Shown here: in pieces, positions 17,482 to 25,586 of the stretch
How the letters are laid out: every line of letters starts with the position of its first letter
Position numbering within the stretch: position 1 is the first letter of the stretch
NCBI GenBank assembly: GCA_964598255.1
Contig: CAZRBA010000071.1
Span: forward strand, 44,416 to 108,415
Length of the DNA: 64,000 nucleotides
Direction: 5' to 3'
From: Caldithrix sp964598255
GTDB taxonomy: Bacteria; Calditrichota; Calditrichia; Calditrichales; Calditrichaceae
Notes under the pieces: model-generated
Database searches by the model: none
Told to the model about the DNA's origin: nothing
What the model saw: only the letters and a program-made list of their open reading frames with translations
Program-made: the position numbers and the translations under genes

Positions 17482-18234
17482 ATGAAACAACCGTTAACTT
17501 TGAATGCTGGCCAACATTCCGTTAAAGACAACCTACATGTGGCCATTATTATGGATGGCAACGGGCGATGGGCACAACAAAGAGGGCGCCCTCGTTTTTG
17601 GGGCCATCGGCAGGGTGCCGAGGTGGTTAAAAAAATTGTTGAAGTGGCTCCCGATTACGGTATTGCGGTTTTAACTCTTTATGCGTTTTCTTCGGATAAT
17701 TGGAAACGGCCTCAACAAGAAGTAAATATGCTCATGCAATTGCTGCAGCGTAAGTTGCAGAGCGAAACAAAAAACAGCATTAAAAACGGTGTACGCATGA
17801 GTTTTATCGGTCGCAGAGATCGTTTGGATCCGCGACTGGTTGCCGAAATGGAAAAAGCGGAACGGGAAACAGCGCAGGGACAAAAACTACATTTGCGCCT
17901 TGCGGTCGATTATTCGGCACGTGAAGTTCTGGCCCGAGCCGCTCAATTGGCCGCGCAGAATAACGATTTTTCCAGAGAACGTTTTAATGAATATCTGGCG
18001 CAAGCCATGCATAGTCCGGTGGTTACACCGGATGTGGATTTGCTAATCCGCACGGGCGGAGAACAGCGATTGAGCGATTTCCTTTTGTGGGAATGTGCGT
18101 ACGCCGAATTCTATTTTACCGAAGTAATGTGGCCCGATTTTGACGAAAATGAGCTGGCTCGTGCTGTTGCCGCTTTTCATTCCCGTGAACGTCGTTTTGG
18201 CGCCGTCCCGCAAATGCAGGTTTCCTTCGGCTGA
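17482..18234 (+). CDS. uppS: Isoprenyl transferase (undecaprenyl diphosphate synthase)
   Basis: 250 residues of the cis-prenyltransferase family, which condenses farnesyl diphosphate with isopentenyl diphosphate units to make the lipid carrier for peptidoglycan and O-antigen. Signature motifs are complete: IMDGNGRWA (catalytic Asp), GHRQGAE, LYAFSSDNWKRP, and RTGGEQRLSDFLLWECAYAEFYF near the C-terminus. The ATG at 17482 follows GGGAAAG at good spacing; an ATG at 17467 is the alternative. The usual neighbours cdsA and dxr are absent. It is convergent with the FmdB gene. Confidence 0.95.
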   Translation: MKQPLTLNAGQHSVKDNLHVAIIMDGNGRWAQQRGRPRFWGHRQGAEVVKKIVEVAPDYGIAVLTLYAFSSDNWKRPQQEVNMLMQLLQRKLQSETKNSIKNGVRMSFIGRRDRLDPRLVAEMEKAERETAQGQKLHLRLAVDYSAREVLARAAQLAAQNNDFSRERFNEYLAQAMHSPVVTPDVDLLIRTGGEQRLSDFLLWECAYAEFYFTEVMWPDFDENELARAVAAFHSRERRFGAVPQMQVSFG

Positions 18235-18239
18235 GATTT

Positions 18240-18734
18240 TTACAAATCATACAAATGATCATCGATTTTAGGGCGTTTTTTACGCCCTTTAATTTTGCCA
18301 AAGCTTTTCAGCAAAAGCGGATCTTCGTTTTCGATGATATTGCCTAACTCCGCTTCAATTTGTTCGGGATCTTCACCTTTTTCCATGCGCCGGATAGCCT
18401 CTTCCATTCCTTCGCCGAAATGAATCCCCGCCTCTTTGGCAAACTTACGCATTAAAGAAGCCATTTGTCTGGGATTATGCTCGTCAATATGTTCGGCTTC
18501 GTTTGCCAACGATTCCAAAACGCGTTCCATGCGTTGTTCGTCAATACCGGAAAATGTATCGTCCGTTTCTTCAACCGAGTGCTCGGAAGATAGCGTTGCA
18601 AACATAGAAACTCGTCGTTCTAGTTTGATGTTTTTGCAAGTAGGGCAGTAGGGAATTTTTTCGGTATTTACGGTGCGGCTTAAGAATTTGTAAATGGTAT
18701 TGCATTGCGGACAATAAAATTCGTATATCGGCAT
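18240..18734 (-). CDS. FmdB-family zinc ribbon protein
   Basis: 164 residues. The first 45 form the FmdB regulatory-protein zinc ribbon: MPIYEFYCPQC (Cys8, Cys11) and YCPTC (Cys30, Cys33). The remainder is acidic and helical (RQMASLMRKFAKEAGIHFGEGMEEAIRRMEKGEDPEQ), a tail seen in longer FmdB members. The role is unknown. Its stop lies six bases from the uppS stop on the other strand. Confidence 0.85.
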   Translation of the reverse strand: MPIYEFYCPQCNTIYKFLSRTVNTEKIPYCPTCKNIKLERRVSMFATLSSEHSVEETDDTFSGIDEQRMERVLESLANEAEHIDEHNPRQMASLMRKFAKEAGIHFGEGMEEAIRRMEKGEDPEQIEAELGNIIENEDPLLLKSFGKIKGRKKRPKIDDHLYDL

Positions 18735-18795
18735 AAACCGGCTCCTGCTTTGGTTGTAAATTTTTTTATTGCTAACAAAAAATACATAACTTTAG

Positions 18796-19323
18796 ATGTT
18801 AACACAATCGGTGGGGTTACGGAAATTGCAGACAAAAAATATTATCCGCGATATTGCCAAATTAAATTCATTACAGAAAGCCGTAATCGATTCCAGTTCG
18901 CTTATTTACTTGTTTAAATTGAATTTGGTGCAACCGCTCGGCCACGTTGTGCGCTTATTGGCACCGACGGGAATTTTTAACGAAACGGGATTGGCCGAAT
19001 TACCCGTGGTTCAAACCGATTGCTCCGGAAGCAACGCGCTTTTGCCCGACGAGCAGGTGCTGGCTTTGGCCAAAGCGCAGCGCTGCGCTATAATTTCGGA
19101 TGATAAAAAGATATTGCGAAAAGCCGAAGAATACGGTTTGGATTATTTTAATAGTTTAATGATGCTGTTACTACTATACGAACATGGAATTTTAGATTAC
19201 GAGCAAGCCGAGCGCAAACTGGAAGAATTGTACGCTTTTGCACATTACGGTAAAAAAATTCGGGATTATGGCCGGATGCTTTTTGCGTCGATAATTCCTC
19301 CTTCATCCGGAACCGTTTTTTAA
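18796..19323 (+). CDS. PIN-like domain protein without visible antitoxin
   Basis: 175 residues. AVIDSSSLIYLFKL supplies the first acidic residue of a PIN nuclease, and AIISDDKKILRKAEEYGL the second cluster. The remaining DEQVLALAKAQ helix fits the fold. PIN proteins are metal-dependent RNases, often VapC toxins, but no small antitoxin gene precedes it. It could be a house-keeping PIN protein of the DUF3368 kind. The first 28 residues before the PIN strand are not conserved-looking, so the true start may lie inside. Confidence 0.65.
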   Translation: MLTQSVGLRKLQTKNIIRDIAKLNSLQKAVIDSSSLIYLFKLNLVQPLGHVVRLLAPTGIFNETGLAELPVVQTDCSGSNALLPDEQVLALAKAQRCAIISDDKKILRKAEEYGLDYFNSLMMLLLLYEHGILDYEQAERKLEELYAFAHYGKKIRDYGRMLFASIIPPSSGTVF

Positions 19324-19359
19324 AATTTTGTTGATTGCGGTAGGCCCCTAAAAAAGAAG

Positions 19360-20022
19360 CTATTCTTCGAAAACGACCATTTTGGTGTTTTCGGAATAGT
19401 TTTGGAAGTGGATGGTATCAGCGTTACGGTATTTTTCCAAAATATTTTTAATGCGTAAAATGGCCCGTTCCATGCGTTGCATATATTTAAGCTGTTGTTC
19501 CGATAATTGTGAGCCGTTTAACGATTCTTTTAATAAAAACAAATTTCCGCTTAACACGGTTAACGGTTGATTTATTTCATGATTCGCCGTAACGGCCATG
19601 GCCAAAATCGAACTTTGGCGTTCCAGTTCCAGCAGCCGTTCATGCGTATGTTTTAAACGCAAGTGGGTTTCGATGCGAGCTAACAATTCCGCTCGATTAA
19701 AAGGCCGGGTAACATAATCGGCGGCGCCTAATTTAAACCCTTTTTGCACACCTTCTTCATCGTTGCGTGCGGTTAAAAAAATGATGGGAATGTATTTGGT
19801 CTCTTCGCGCGATTTGAAAATTTTACAAACTTCAAACCCGTCCAGCTTGGGCATCATGATGTCAAGCAAAATCAGATCGGGGCGTTCTTTGGCTGCAATT
19901 TCATAAGCCTTTTCACTATCCAAGGTGGCAATTACTTTGTAATTTTCTTTGGAAAGAATGGAATTCAGAAGCTGGATATTCATACGGTTATCATCGACAA
20001 CAAAGATTAAATCCTTTTTCAT
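19360..20022 (-). CDS. Response regulator receiver fused to a histidine-containing helix pair (no kinase domain)
   Basis: 220 residues. Residues 1-120 are a receiver: acidic pair Asp10/Asp11, phospho-Asp54 in LLDIMMP, and YVTRPF at 103-108, where the usual Lys is Arg106. After a coiled linker comes a DHp/HisKA-like hairpin with TANHEINQPLTVL (His148) and a second helix to about 198. There is no ATP-binding HATPase_c domain. It may be a phosphotransfer intermediate or a dimerising regulator; the partner kinase could be the hybrid kinase at 8063-11215 or one elsewhere. A GGAGTG-type ribosome binding site precedes the ATG. Confidence 0.8.
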   Translation of the reverse strand: MKKDLIFVVDDNRMNIQLLNSILSKENYKVIATLDSEKAYEIAAKERPDLILLDIMMPKLDGFEVCKIFKSREETKYIPIIFLTARNDEEGVQKGFKLGAADYVTRPFNRAELLARIETHLRLKHTHERLLELERQSSILAMAVTANHEINQPLTVLSGNLFLLKESLNGSQLSEQQLKYMQRMERAILRIKNILEKYRNADTIHFQNYSENTKMVVFEE

Positions 20023-20151
20023 CGGAATATGGCACTCCTTTAATTAAATCACTATATTGTTCGGCGTAAAAAGAACTTAGTTTAGTCAAATTACAAACCG
20101 CTTGATATGTGTCACAGGCCGTTTGTTTTTTGCACGATTTTATGAGGAGCC

Positions 20152-20880
20152 ATGGAGAATTTATTTTATAAACTTGGGAAAAGAGTCGGCAAATCGCTTT
20201 ATCGCGGTCGTTATTTATACAAAACCCTAACCGGTTCGTCCGATGAATCGCTGGAAGCGGAATATGCCTTGGGACTCATTTTGGCCCGAGATATTGAAAA
20301 AGAAACGCAAATTACGGAACAGCCCGAAAAACAACTTCTGGTCGAAGCAGTTCTGCGCCGGTTGCAAAAACGCGTAAAAAACAAAAAACGGTATTTTACG
20401 GTTAAGGTGCTTAAGACACATAATTTAAATGCCTTTGCCTTACCGGGCGGGTTTATTTACATAACCGAACATTTGTCGGATCAATTATCGAATGATCGCG
20501 ACGCGTTGGCTTTTGTACTGGCCCATGAAATGGTACATATCATTTTAAAGCATCCTTTAAAACGTATTATGGCCTCTTATTCTATAGAAGCATTGAGTCG
20601 TATGTTTAAAACGGGATCGGCTCTGGGAGTGGCAGGTAAAAGTTTGGTCATAAAACTTTTGCGCAGCCAGTATTCTCAGGAAAATGAATTACAGGCCGAT
20701 GCCTACGGATTACGTTTAATGTACAGTGCCGGATTTGATCCGCAAGGAGCTTTGCGCCTAATACGGTTTTTTCGCCTTCATCTTCAGGATGAAGGATTCA
20801 AATATTTTGCCACGCATCCTTCTTTAAATAAGCGCTTAGCGCATTTGCATACTTTGTATGAAGAAATAAAAGGCAAATAA
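20152..20880 (+). CDS. M48-family zinc metallopeptidase
   Basis: 242 residues. HEMVH at 125-129 gives two zinc ligands and the catalytic Glu; ENELQAD (Glu180, Asp184) supplies the third ligand and the M48 signature. NAFALPGGFIYI (93-104) is the strand typical of the HtpX/Oma1/BepA superfamily. No signal peptide or clear membrane helix is seen, so it may be cytoplasmic or peripherally bound. GAGGAG precedes the ATG. The following DUF1003 gene begins 20 bases downstream, so the two are probably co-transcribed. Confidence 0.88.
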   Translation: MENLFYKLGKRVGKSLYRGRYLYKTLTGSSDESLEAEYALGLILARDIEKETQITEQPEKQLLVEAVLRRLQKRVKNKKRYFTVKVLKTHNLNAFALPGGFIYITEHLSDQLSNDRDALAFVLAHEMVHIILKHPLKRIMASYSIEALSRMFKTGSALGVAGKSLVIKLLRSQYSQENELQADAYGLRLMYSAGFDPQGALRLIRFFRLHLQDEGFKYFATHPSLNKRLAHLHTLYEEIKGK

Positions 20881-20900
20881 TGATGCAAAGGAGAGACGAA

Positions 20901-21614
20901 ATGAGCGAGATCGTTTGCCGGACAATCGAAGAAAATAAAACAGGGGACTATATTCATGGGCATTTAATTCGGGATTCTATTTTTGAGTTGATTAAAAAAG
21001 ATTTTCCGCAATTTACCCGCCAATGTTTTATTCGAAAAGACGTATTAAATCGGTACCGCCAACAACACCTTTTGCATTTGTTGCGTCAAGAAAAAGGGGA
21101 TGTGAATACCATTGATAAAGAAGTTTTGGAAGCCATTGAGCGCAAGGCAATTATTTCGGATAATATCGAAGATACCATGCAGGAAAAGCTGACATTCGGT
21201 CAACGCATTGCGGATAAAGTTGCCGAATTTGGCGGGAGCTGGACCTTTATTATTTCTTTTGGCATTTTTTTATGCTTATGGATGGGCGTAAATATTTGGT
21301 TTTTGGCTCGTCCTTTTGATCCTTATCCGTTTATTTTGCTTAATTTGGCTTTGTCTACTTTGGCGGCCATTCAGGCGCCCGTAATCATGATGAGTCAAAA
21401 TAGGCAGGAAGAAAAGGACCGTATGCGCAGCATTAACGATTACAAGATTAATCTGAAATCCGAACTGGAAATAAAGTTATTACACGAAAAAATAGATCAT
21501 TTGATTCTGTTCCAGAATCGACAAATTTTGGATCGCTTGGAAATACAGGAAGATTATCTCGAAGAGCTTAGCCAATCCCTTATTTCCACAGCTCCGAAAA
21601 ACAAAAGCCGTTAA
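20901..21614 (+). CDS. DUF1003 membrane protein
   Basis: 237 residues. The core is the DUF1003 pattern: FGQRIADKVAEFGGSWTFII, then two membrane helices, with LSTLAAIQAPVIMMSQNRQEEKDR between the second helix and the C-terminal helical tail. The family function is unknown. The start at 20901 is chosen over 20880 because AAAGGAG lies eight bases upstream of it. It sits directly behind the M48 peptidase gene. Confidence 0.88.
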   Translation: MSEIVCRTIEENKTGDYIHGHLIRDSIFELIKKDFPQFTRQCFIRKDVLNRYRQQHLLHLLRQEKGDVNTIDKEVLEAIERKAIISDNIEDTMQEKLTFGQRIADKVAEFGGSWTFIISFGIFLCLWMGVNIWFLARPFDPYPFILLNLALSTLAAIQAPVIMMSQNRQEEKDRMRSINDYKINLKSELEIKLLHEKIDHLILFQNRQILDRLEIQEDYLEELSQSLISTAPKNKSR

Positions 21615-21945
21615 AACGCGCTGTGCGCTTATAATAGGCCTGAGAATTTCTATTCGGGTAACCGCCGCTTATCTGGGCTAAAGCTTGCAAAAACTAACGC
21701 TACTCGTAAAACGGGCGTACTTGTTTGAAAGATACGGAAACGCGGAAAAACAAGATGCCCGCTAAAAACGTACAAAAGTTTTTAGCTTTATGAATTTGAA
21801 GAAAATAACCATTTTTTTTAATTTGATTTTAGATTCGGACGGTACCCGAAAGCAGGTAAAAATTCGTGGGAATAAACGCCCGAACAGCTTGGTTGCAAAA
21901 CAATAATCGTAAAGAAGCGGCATTGTATTTAAAAAAGGAGCCGTA
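21615..21945. other. Intergenic region with one inverted repeat
   Basis: About 330 bases without a gene. A perfect 9-bp inverted repeat, GCTAAAAAC / GTTTTTAGC with an 8-base loop, spans 21761-21786. No T-run follows, so it could be a weak terminator or a regulatory site for the RpiB-like operon. AAAAAGGAG before 21946 is the ribosome binding site of the next gene. Confidence 0.4.
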
Positions 21946-22578
21946 ATGAAAAAATTGCTCACCGTTGTACACATAGAACAAGCGGCCAAAGATGGTCGGC
22001 CTCTTTTTACCTCGGCCAATACCATCATCACCCCGTATGCCGCCGACAGGGCCAAAGAGCTGGGTGTGCGAATTATTACGCAGGAAAAACAAGAAGCGTT
22101 AATGAGCAAGCCTTTTGAAGAAGCACCGATCGAAACCGTGGTATTGGGTGCCGACCACGGAGGCTATGCATTGAAGGAAGAACTTAAAACTTTTTTACAG
22201 GCGGACGGATATTCGGTATTAGATGTGGGCACGAACAGCACCGAAGCATGCGATTATCCGGATTATGCGTTTAAAGTGGCGGAAACCGTGGCGCAAGGAA
22301 GAGCACAAAGGGGGATAATGATTGACAGCGTAGGTATTGGATCGGCTATGGCAGCCAACCGGGTGAAAGGTATTTTGGCGGCTAAGTGCAATAATGTGGT
22401 TGAAGCAAAAAGTGCACGGGAGCATAATTTTGCCAATGTACTTACGCTTGGTGCAAAAATAATCGGTAGCCAAATGGCACGCGAAATTGTACGGGCTTTT
22501 TTAACCACAGCGGGTGGAGCCCAGCGTCATCAAAAGCGTATCGATAAAATTTTACGTTATGGCGAACAAGACAATTAA
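21946..22578 (+). CDS. RpiB/LacAB-type sugar-phosphate isomerase homologue with altered active site
   Basis: 210 residues. Residues 63-205 align with RpiB: GADHGGY (Asp70, His71), the DVGTNSTE and CDYPDYA blocks, and AREHN (His160, equivalent to E. coli His99). The catalytic segment, ICGTG in E. coli RpiB (Cys66, Thr68), reads IDSVG here, so the Cys is Asp127 and the Thr is Val129. The first 60 residues contain TIITPYAADRAKELGVRI, a motif I recall from RpiB-like and cobalamin/ethanolamine-utilisation-type proteins of microcompartment loci; no shell gene is present here. The substrate is therefore uncertain. The aldo/keto reductase gene follows after 16 bases. Confidence 0.8.
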   Translation: MKKLLTVVHIEQAAKDGRPLFTSANTIITPYAADRAKELGVRIITQEKQEALMSKPFEEAPIETVVLGADHGGYALKEELKTFLQADGYSVLDVGTNSTEACDYPDYAFKVAETVAQGRAQRGIMIDSVGIGSAMAANRVKGILAAKCNNVVEAKSAREHNFANVLTLGAKIIGSQMAREIVRAFLTTAGGAQRHQKRIDKILRYGEQDN

Positions 22579-22594
22579 GGCAACAGAGGTAAAT

Positions 22595-23593
22595 ATGGAA
22601 TACCGCTTTTTAGGAAAATCAGGTTTAAAATTATCGGCTTTATCGTTTGGCGCTTGGGTAACCTTTGGCGAACAAATGGACGAACAAGAGGCCTATCAAT
22701 GCATGAAGGCCGCTTATGACGAAGGCGTGAATTTTTTTGACAATGCCGAAGCTTATGCTGGCGGTAAAGCGGAAATTATGATGGGGCATATTATTCGCAA
22801 AGCAGGATGGAAACGTTCCGATTTGGTATTGTCTACCAAAATATTTTGGGGAGGCAATGGAGTGAATGACCGCGGGCTTTCCCGCAAACATTTAATAGAA
22901 GGTACCAATGCGGCCTTAAAACGATTGCAAAGCGATTATGTGGATTTGCTTTTTTGCCATCGGCCCGATTTGTACACGCCCATCGAAGAAACGGTTTGGA
23001 CTATGAATTTACTTATTCAACAGGGGAAGGCGTTGTATTGGGGCACCAGTGAATGGTCGGCGGAACAAATTCGTGCGGCCTACGACTTTGCCCGCCAAGA
23101 ACACTTAATTCCGCCGTTAATGGAGCAACCCGAATATAATATGTTTCACCGCGAAAAAGTAGAGAAAGAATTTCTGTCATTATATCGCGATATCGGCCTG
23201 GGAATCACTATTTGGAGTCCGTTGGCCAGCGGTATTTTAACCGGTAAATATAATAATGGCATTCCTTCCAAATCGCGTTTGAGCCTTAAAGGATACGAAT
23301 GGTTGCGTAAACGTCTGGAAAGCGCCGAAGGTAAACAGCAAATTCAAAAAACAAAGCAATTAAGTCAAATAGCCGAACAAATTGGTGTGCCCCTGGCCCA
23401 AATGGCATTGGCCTGGTGCTTAAAAAATCCGCATGTGAGTACTGTGATTACGGGAGCTTCCCATTCGAAGCAGGTAAAAGAAAATATGAAAGCGTTGCAA
23501 GTGCTCCCCATTTTAACGGAAGATGTAATGGCTAAAATCGAAACCGTTTTGCAGAACAAACCCATACTGCCGCCCGATTTACGCGCTATTTAA
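22595..23593 (+). CDS. Aldo/keto reductase (potassium-channel beta-subunit-like)
   Basis: 332 residues of the AKR superfamily, an NADPH-dependent TIM barrel. The catalytic residues are visible: Asp and Tyr in FFDNAEAYAGG, Lys in LSTKIFWGG, and His in LLFCHRPD. The pattern MEYRFLGKSGLKLSALSFG and a C-terminal VITGASHSKQV place it with the Kv-beta/AKR6-like or YghZ-like group. AGAGG just before ATG 22595 supports this start over the in-frame ATG at 22514, which would overlap the previous gene. The tight spacing suggests the reductase and the RpiB-like protein act on the same sugar or aldehyde pathway. Confidence 0.9.
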   Translation: MEYRFLGKSGLKLSALSFGAWVTFGEQMDEQEAYQCMKAAYDEGVNFFDNAEAYAGGKAEIMMGHIIRKAGWKRSDLVLSTKIFWGGNGVNDRGLSRKHLIEGTNAALKRLQSDYVDLLFCHRPDLYTPIEETVWTMNLLIQQGKALYWGTSEWSAEQIRAAYDFARQEHLIPPLMEQPEYNMFHREKVEKEFLSLYRDIGLGITIWSPLASGILTGKYNNGIPSKSRLSLKGYEWLRKRLESAEGKQQIQKTKQLSQIAEQIGVPLAQMALAWCLKNPHVSTVITGASHSKQVKENMKALQVLPILTEDVMAKIETVLQNKPILPPDLRAI

Positions 23594-23762
23594 AAAACGA
23601 CCGGATTTGCAGCATAAAAATCCGGTTATCTAAATCGTTCTGGATTTACGGGCTGTTATGCGCATGTACCGTTGGTTTTTAGCGATATTTTTTTAAACTA
23701 AAAAATTTGCTTTCCTATTATTTTACACGTATTCTTGTTTAGTAAATTGAGGGGGGAATTTT

Positions 23763-24785
23763 ATGGCCATTGATTTAAACGATGTGCGCGAAGCGCTTAG
23801 AAAAACCCGTAAAAAACTTCATTCCAAACCCCACGTTTTAGCTACCGGCATTGGCTTTAAATATGCAAACGGCAAGCGACTGGACGAACTGGCCATTGTT
23901 TGTTCGGTGGATACCAAAGTAGCAAAACATCGCATGCAAGAAAAAGATCTCATTCCGCAAAGCATAGATGGAATTCGTACCGATGTGCAAGCTCACGGCC
24001 CATTTTATGCCTTTCAGAGCCATACTGCACGCTTGCGACCGGCGCCCGGTGGGGTGAGTATTGGCCATACCAATGTCACGGCCGGTACGTTAGGCTGCCT
24101 GGTGCAAAAGGACGGAAAAACATTTATCCTTTCGAATAACCATGTGTTGGCCAATAGCAACGAAGCCGAAATCGGAGATTCCATTTTACAGCCAGGCGTT
24201 TATGACGGCGGTAAATTTCCGGATGATTTTATTGCCCGATTAAGCAATTTTATTCCCATTCGCTTCGAAGGCGAAGAAACAGAAAAACCTTGCCTAATCG
24301 GCAGTACGATTAGTGAATTCCTAAACGGTTTTGCCATTTTATTGGGAAGCAGAACGCGTCTTCTGCCTACACGCATAAATAAGATAGATGATTTTGAATC
24401 GCAGAATTTGGTAGATTGCGCTATTGCCGAGCCCATTAATCCCAATGACGTGATAAACGAAATTATGGAGATCGGTAAAATCGAAGGCGTGGCCGAAGCC
24501 GAACTGGGTATGACGGTAAAAAAAAGCGGTCGTACTACGGGACTGACCAGCGGTACGATTGAACAAATCGATGTGACCGTAAAAGTAAGCTATGGCGAAA
24601 ATAAAACGGCGGTATTTGTCGATCAACTTATGGCTGGCAGTATGAGCGCAGGCGGTGACAGCGGATCGGCTGTGTTGAATGAACAAAATCAAATTATCGG
24701 ATTGCTTTTTGCCGGTAGCAATACAAGCACAATCATTAATCGCATTCAGAATGTTTTAAATGCTCTCAATGTCAATATCCTTTAA
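23763..24785 (+). CDS. Trypsin-like serine protease with N-terminal regulatory domain
   Basis: 340 residues. A chymotrypsin-fold domain occupies about 98-335: His127 in LSNNHVLA, Asp218 in VDCAIAEP and Ser300 in AGGDSGSAV form the triad. Residues 1-80 form a separate small alpha/beta domain (HVLATGIGFKYANG, then LAIVCSVDTKV, then LIPQSIDGIRTDV). No signal peptide is seen, so it may act in the cytoplasm. The next gene encodes a stand-alone relative of the N-terminal domain. GAGGGGGGAA before ATG is the ribosome binding site. Confidence 0.88.
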   Translation: MAIDLNDVREALRKTRKKLHSKPHVLATGIGFKYANGKRLDELAIVCSVDTKVAKHRMQEKDLIPQSIDGIRTDVQAHGPFYAFQSHTARLRPAPGGVSIGHTNVTAGTLGCLVQKDGKTFILSNNHVLANSNEAEIGDSILQPGVYDGGKFPDDFIARLSNFIPIRFEGEETEKPCLIGSTISEFLNGFAILLGSRTRLLPTRINKIDDFESQNLVDCAIAEPINPNDVINEIMEIGKIEGVAEAELGMTVKKSGRTTGLTSGTIEQIDVTVKVSYGENKTAVFVDQLMAGSMSAGGDSGSAVLNEQNQIIGLLFAGSNTSTIINRIQNVLNALNVNIL

Positions 24786-24823
24786 TAAATTCTTTTTGTA
24801 GAATTTTAAAAAGGAGATAAACC

Positions 24824-25039
24824 ATTCCGGAATTAAGAGCGCTAAAGCGGCAATATGAAAAACATTGGTTGAAAATTAAAGGCGTTCGGGCCGTTGGCAT
24901 CGGGCTGACCGATTCGGGTAAAGTCGGTTTGATTGTTTCGGTGGAAGAAAATTCCCAGCAGTTGCAAGAGAAAATCCCCAAAAAAATCAAAGGTTATCCT
25001 GTAGAAATTCGCGAATCGGGAAAAATAAAAGCGCAATAA
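24824..25039 (+). CDS. Small protein homologous to the protease N-terminal domain, ATT start
   Basis: 71 residues, sequence beginning PELRALKRQYEKHW after the initiator. KIKGVRAVGIGLTDSGKVGL, IVSVEE and IPKKIKGYPVEI match, in order, the elements of residues 20-78 of the preceding protease. The reading frame has a TAA two codons before the proposed start and no ATG, GTG or CTG start near the beginning; the first TTG is at codon 16, inside the conserved fold. AAGGAG at 24811-24816 lies seven bases before ATT 24824, so ATT is the best start. It probably binds or regulates the protease, perhaps as an inhibitor; that is inference. Confidence 0.75.
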   Translation: MPELRALKRQYEKHWLKIKGVRAVGIGLTDSGKVGLIVSVEENSQQLQEKIPKKIKGYPVEIRESGKIKAQ

Positions 25040-25157
25040 GTGCCGCGGACATGCCCGTTGGCTTAAATTTCTATTCATTGGTAATTTTTTTGCAAAACCG
25101 ATGTTGTAAGCGGGTGTTTTATTTTTTTGATGTTCCGAAAAATGCCGTTTTGCCCAA

Positions 25158-25586
25158 TTAGTTGCTTTCATTTTGCTGATCTGTGGAACGGAATACCCAG
25201 AATTCGCTCAGCAAGAAGTTCGAAATCATGCCCAAACCGATGCCAGCTAAATTACTTACCAAATAGGGCCAACCTACAAAATTGGTTAGGAGAAGAAGCG
25301 TAATATAATTGATTGTTCCGCCTAAAGCTGCCGAGGTATAATAACGGATGAGCCGATGAAAATAGCGATATTTACGCCGGTGGCGGTTATCTTTAAAAGT
25401 AAACAGGTCGTTCCATGTAAAATTATTGAAAATGGCAATGCCAATGGCCAAAGGCGAGGCTAATGCCAGGCCAACTCCTAATTGCCGGTAAAATAACCAT
25501 AAAAAGAAATTGTTGACAACTAAGCCGGAAGAACCGATAATCCCAAATTTAATCATACGCTTAAAACGTGCAATACTATCGGCCAT
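25158..25586 (-). CDS. GtrA-family membrane protein
   Basis: About 142 residues with four membrane helices. Family signatures are GIIGSSGLVVNNFFLWL, FNNFTWNDLFTFKD and, in the last helix, SNFLLSEFWVFRS. GtrA-like proteins are thought to flip or supply undecaprenyl-linked sugars for surface glycosylation. The start at 25586 overlaps the end of the glycosyltransferase gene by eleven bases, indicating translational coupling; ATG 25604 is the alternative. Confidence 0.9.
   Translation of the reverse strand: MADSIARFKRMIKFGIIGSSGLVVNNFFLWLFYRQLGVGLALASPLAIGIAIFNNFTWNDLFTFKDNRHRRKYRYFHRLIRYYTSAALGGTINYITLLLLTNFVGWPYLVSNLAGIGLGMISNFLLSEFWVFRSTDQQNESN

Noticed and set aside
18796..19323. VapBC toxin-antitoxin system
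   Set aside because: A PIN-like protein is present, but no antitoxin-like ORF precedes or overlaps it; upstream is the divergent FmdB gene.
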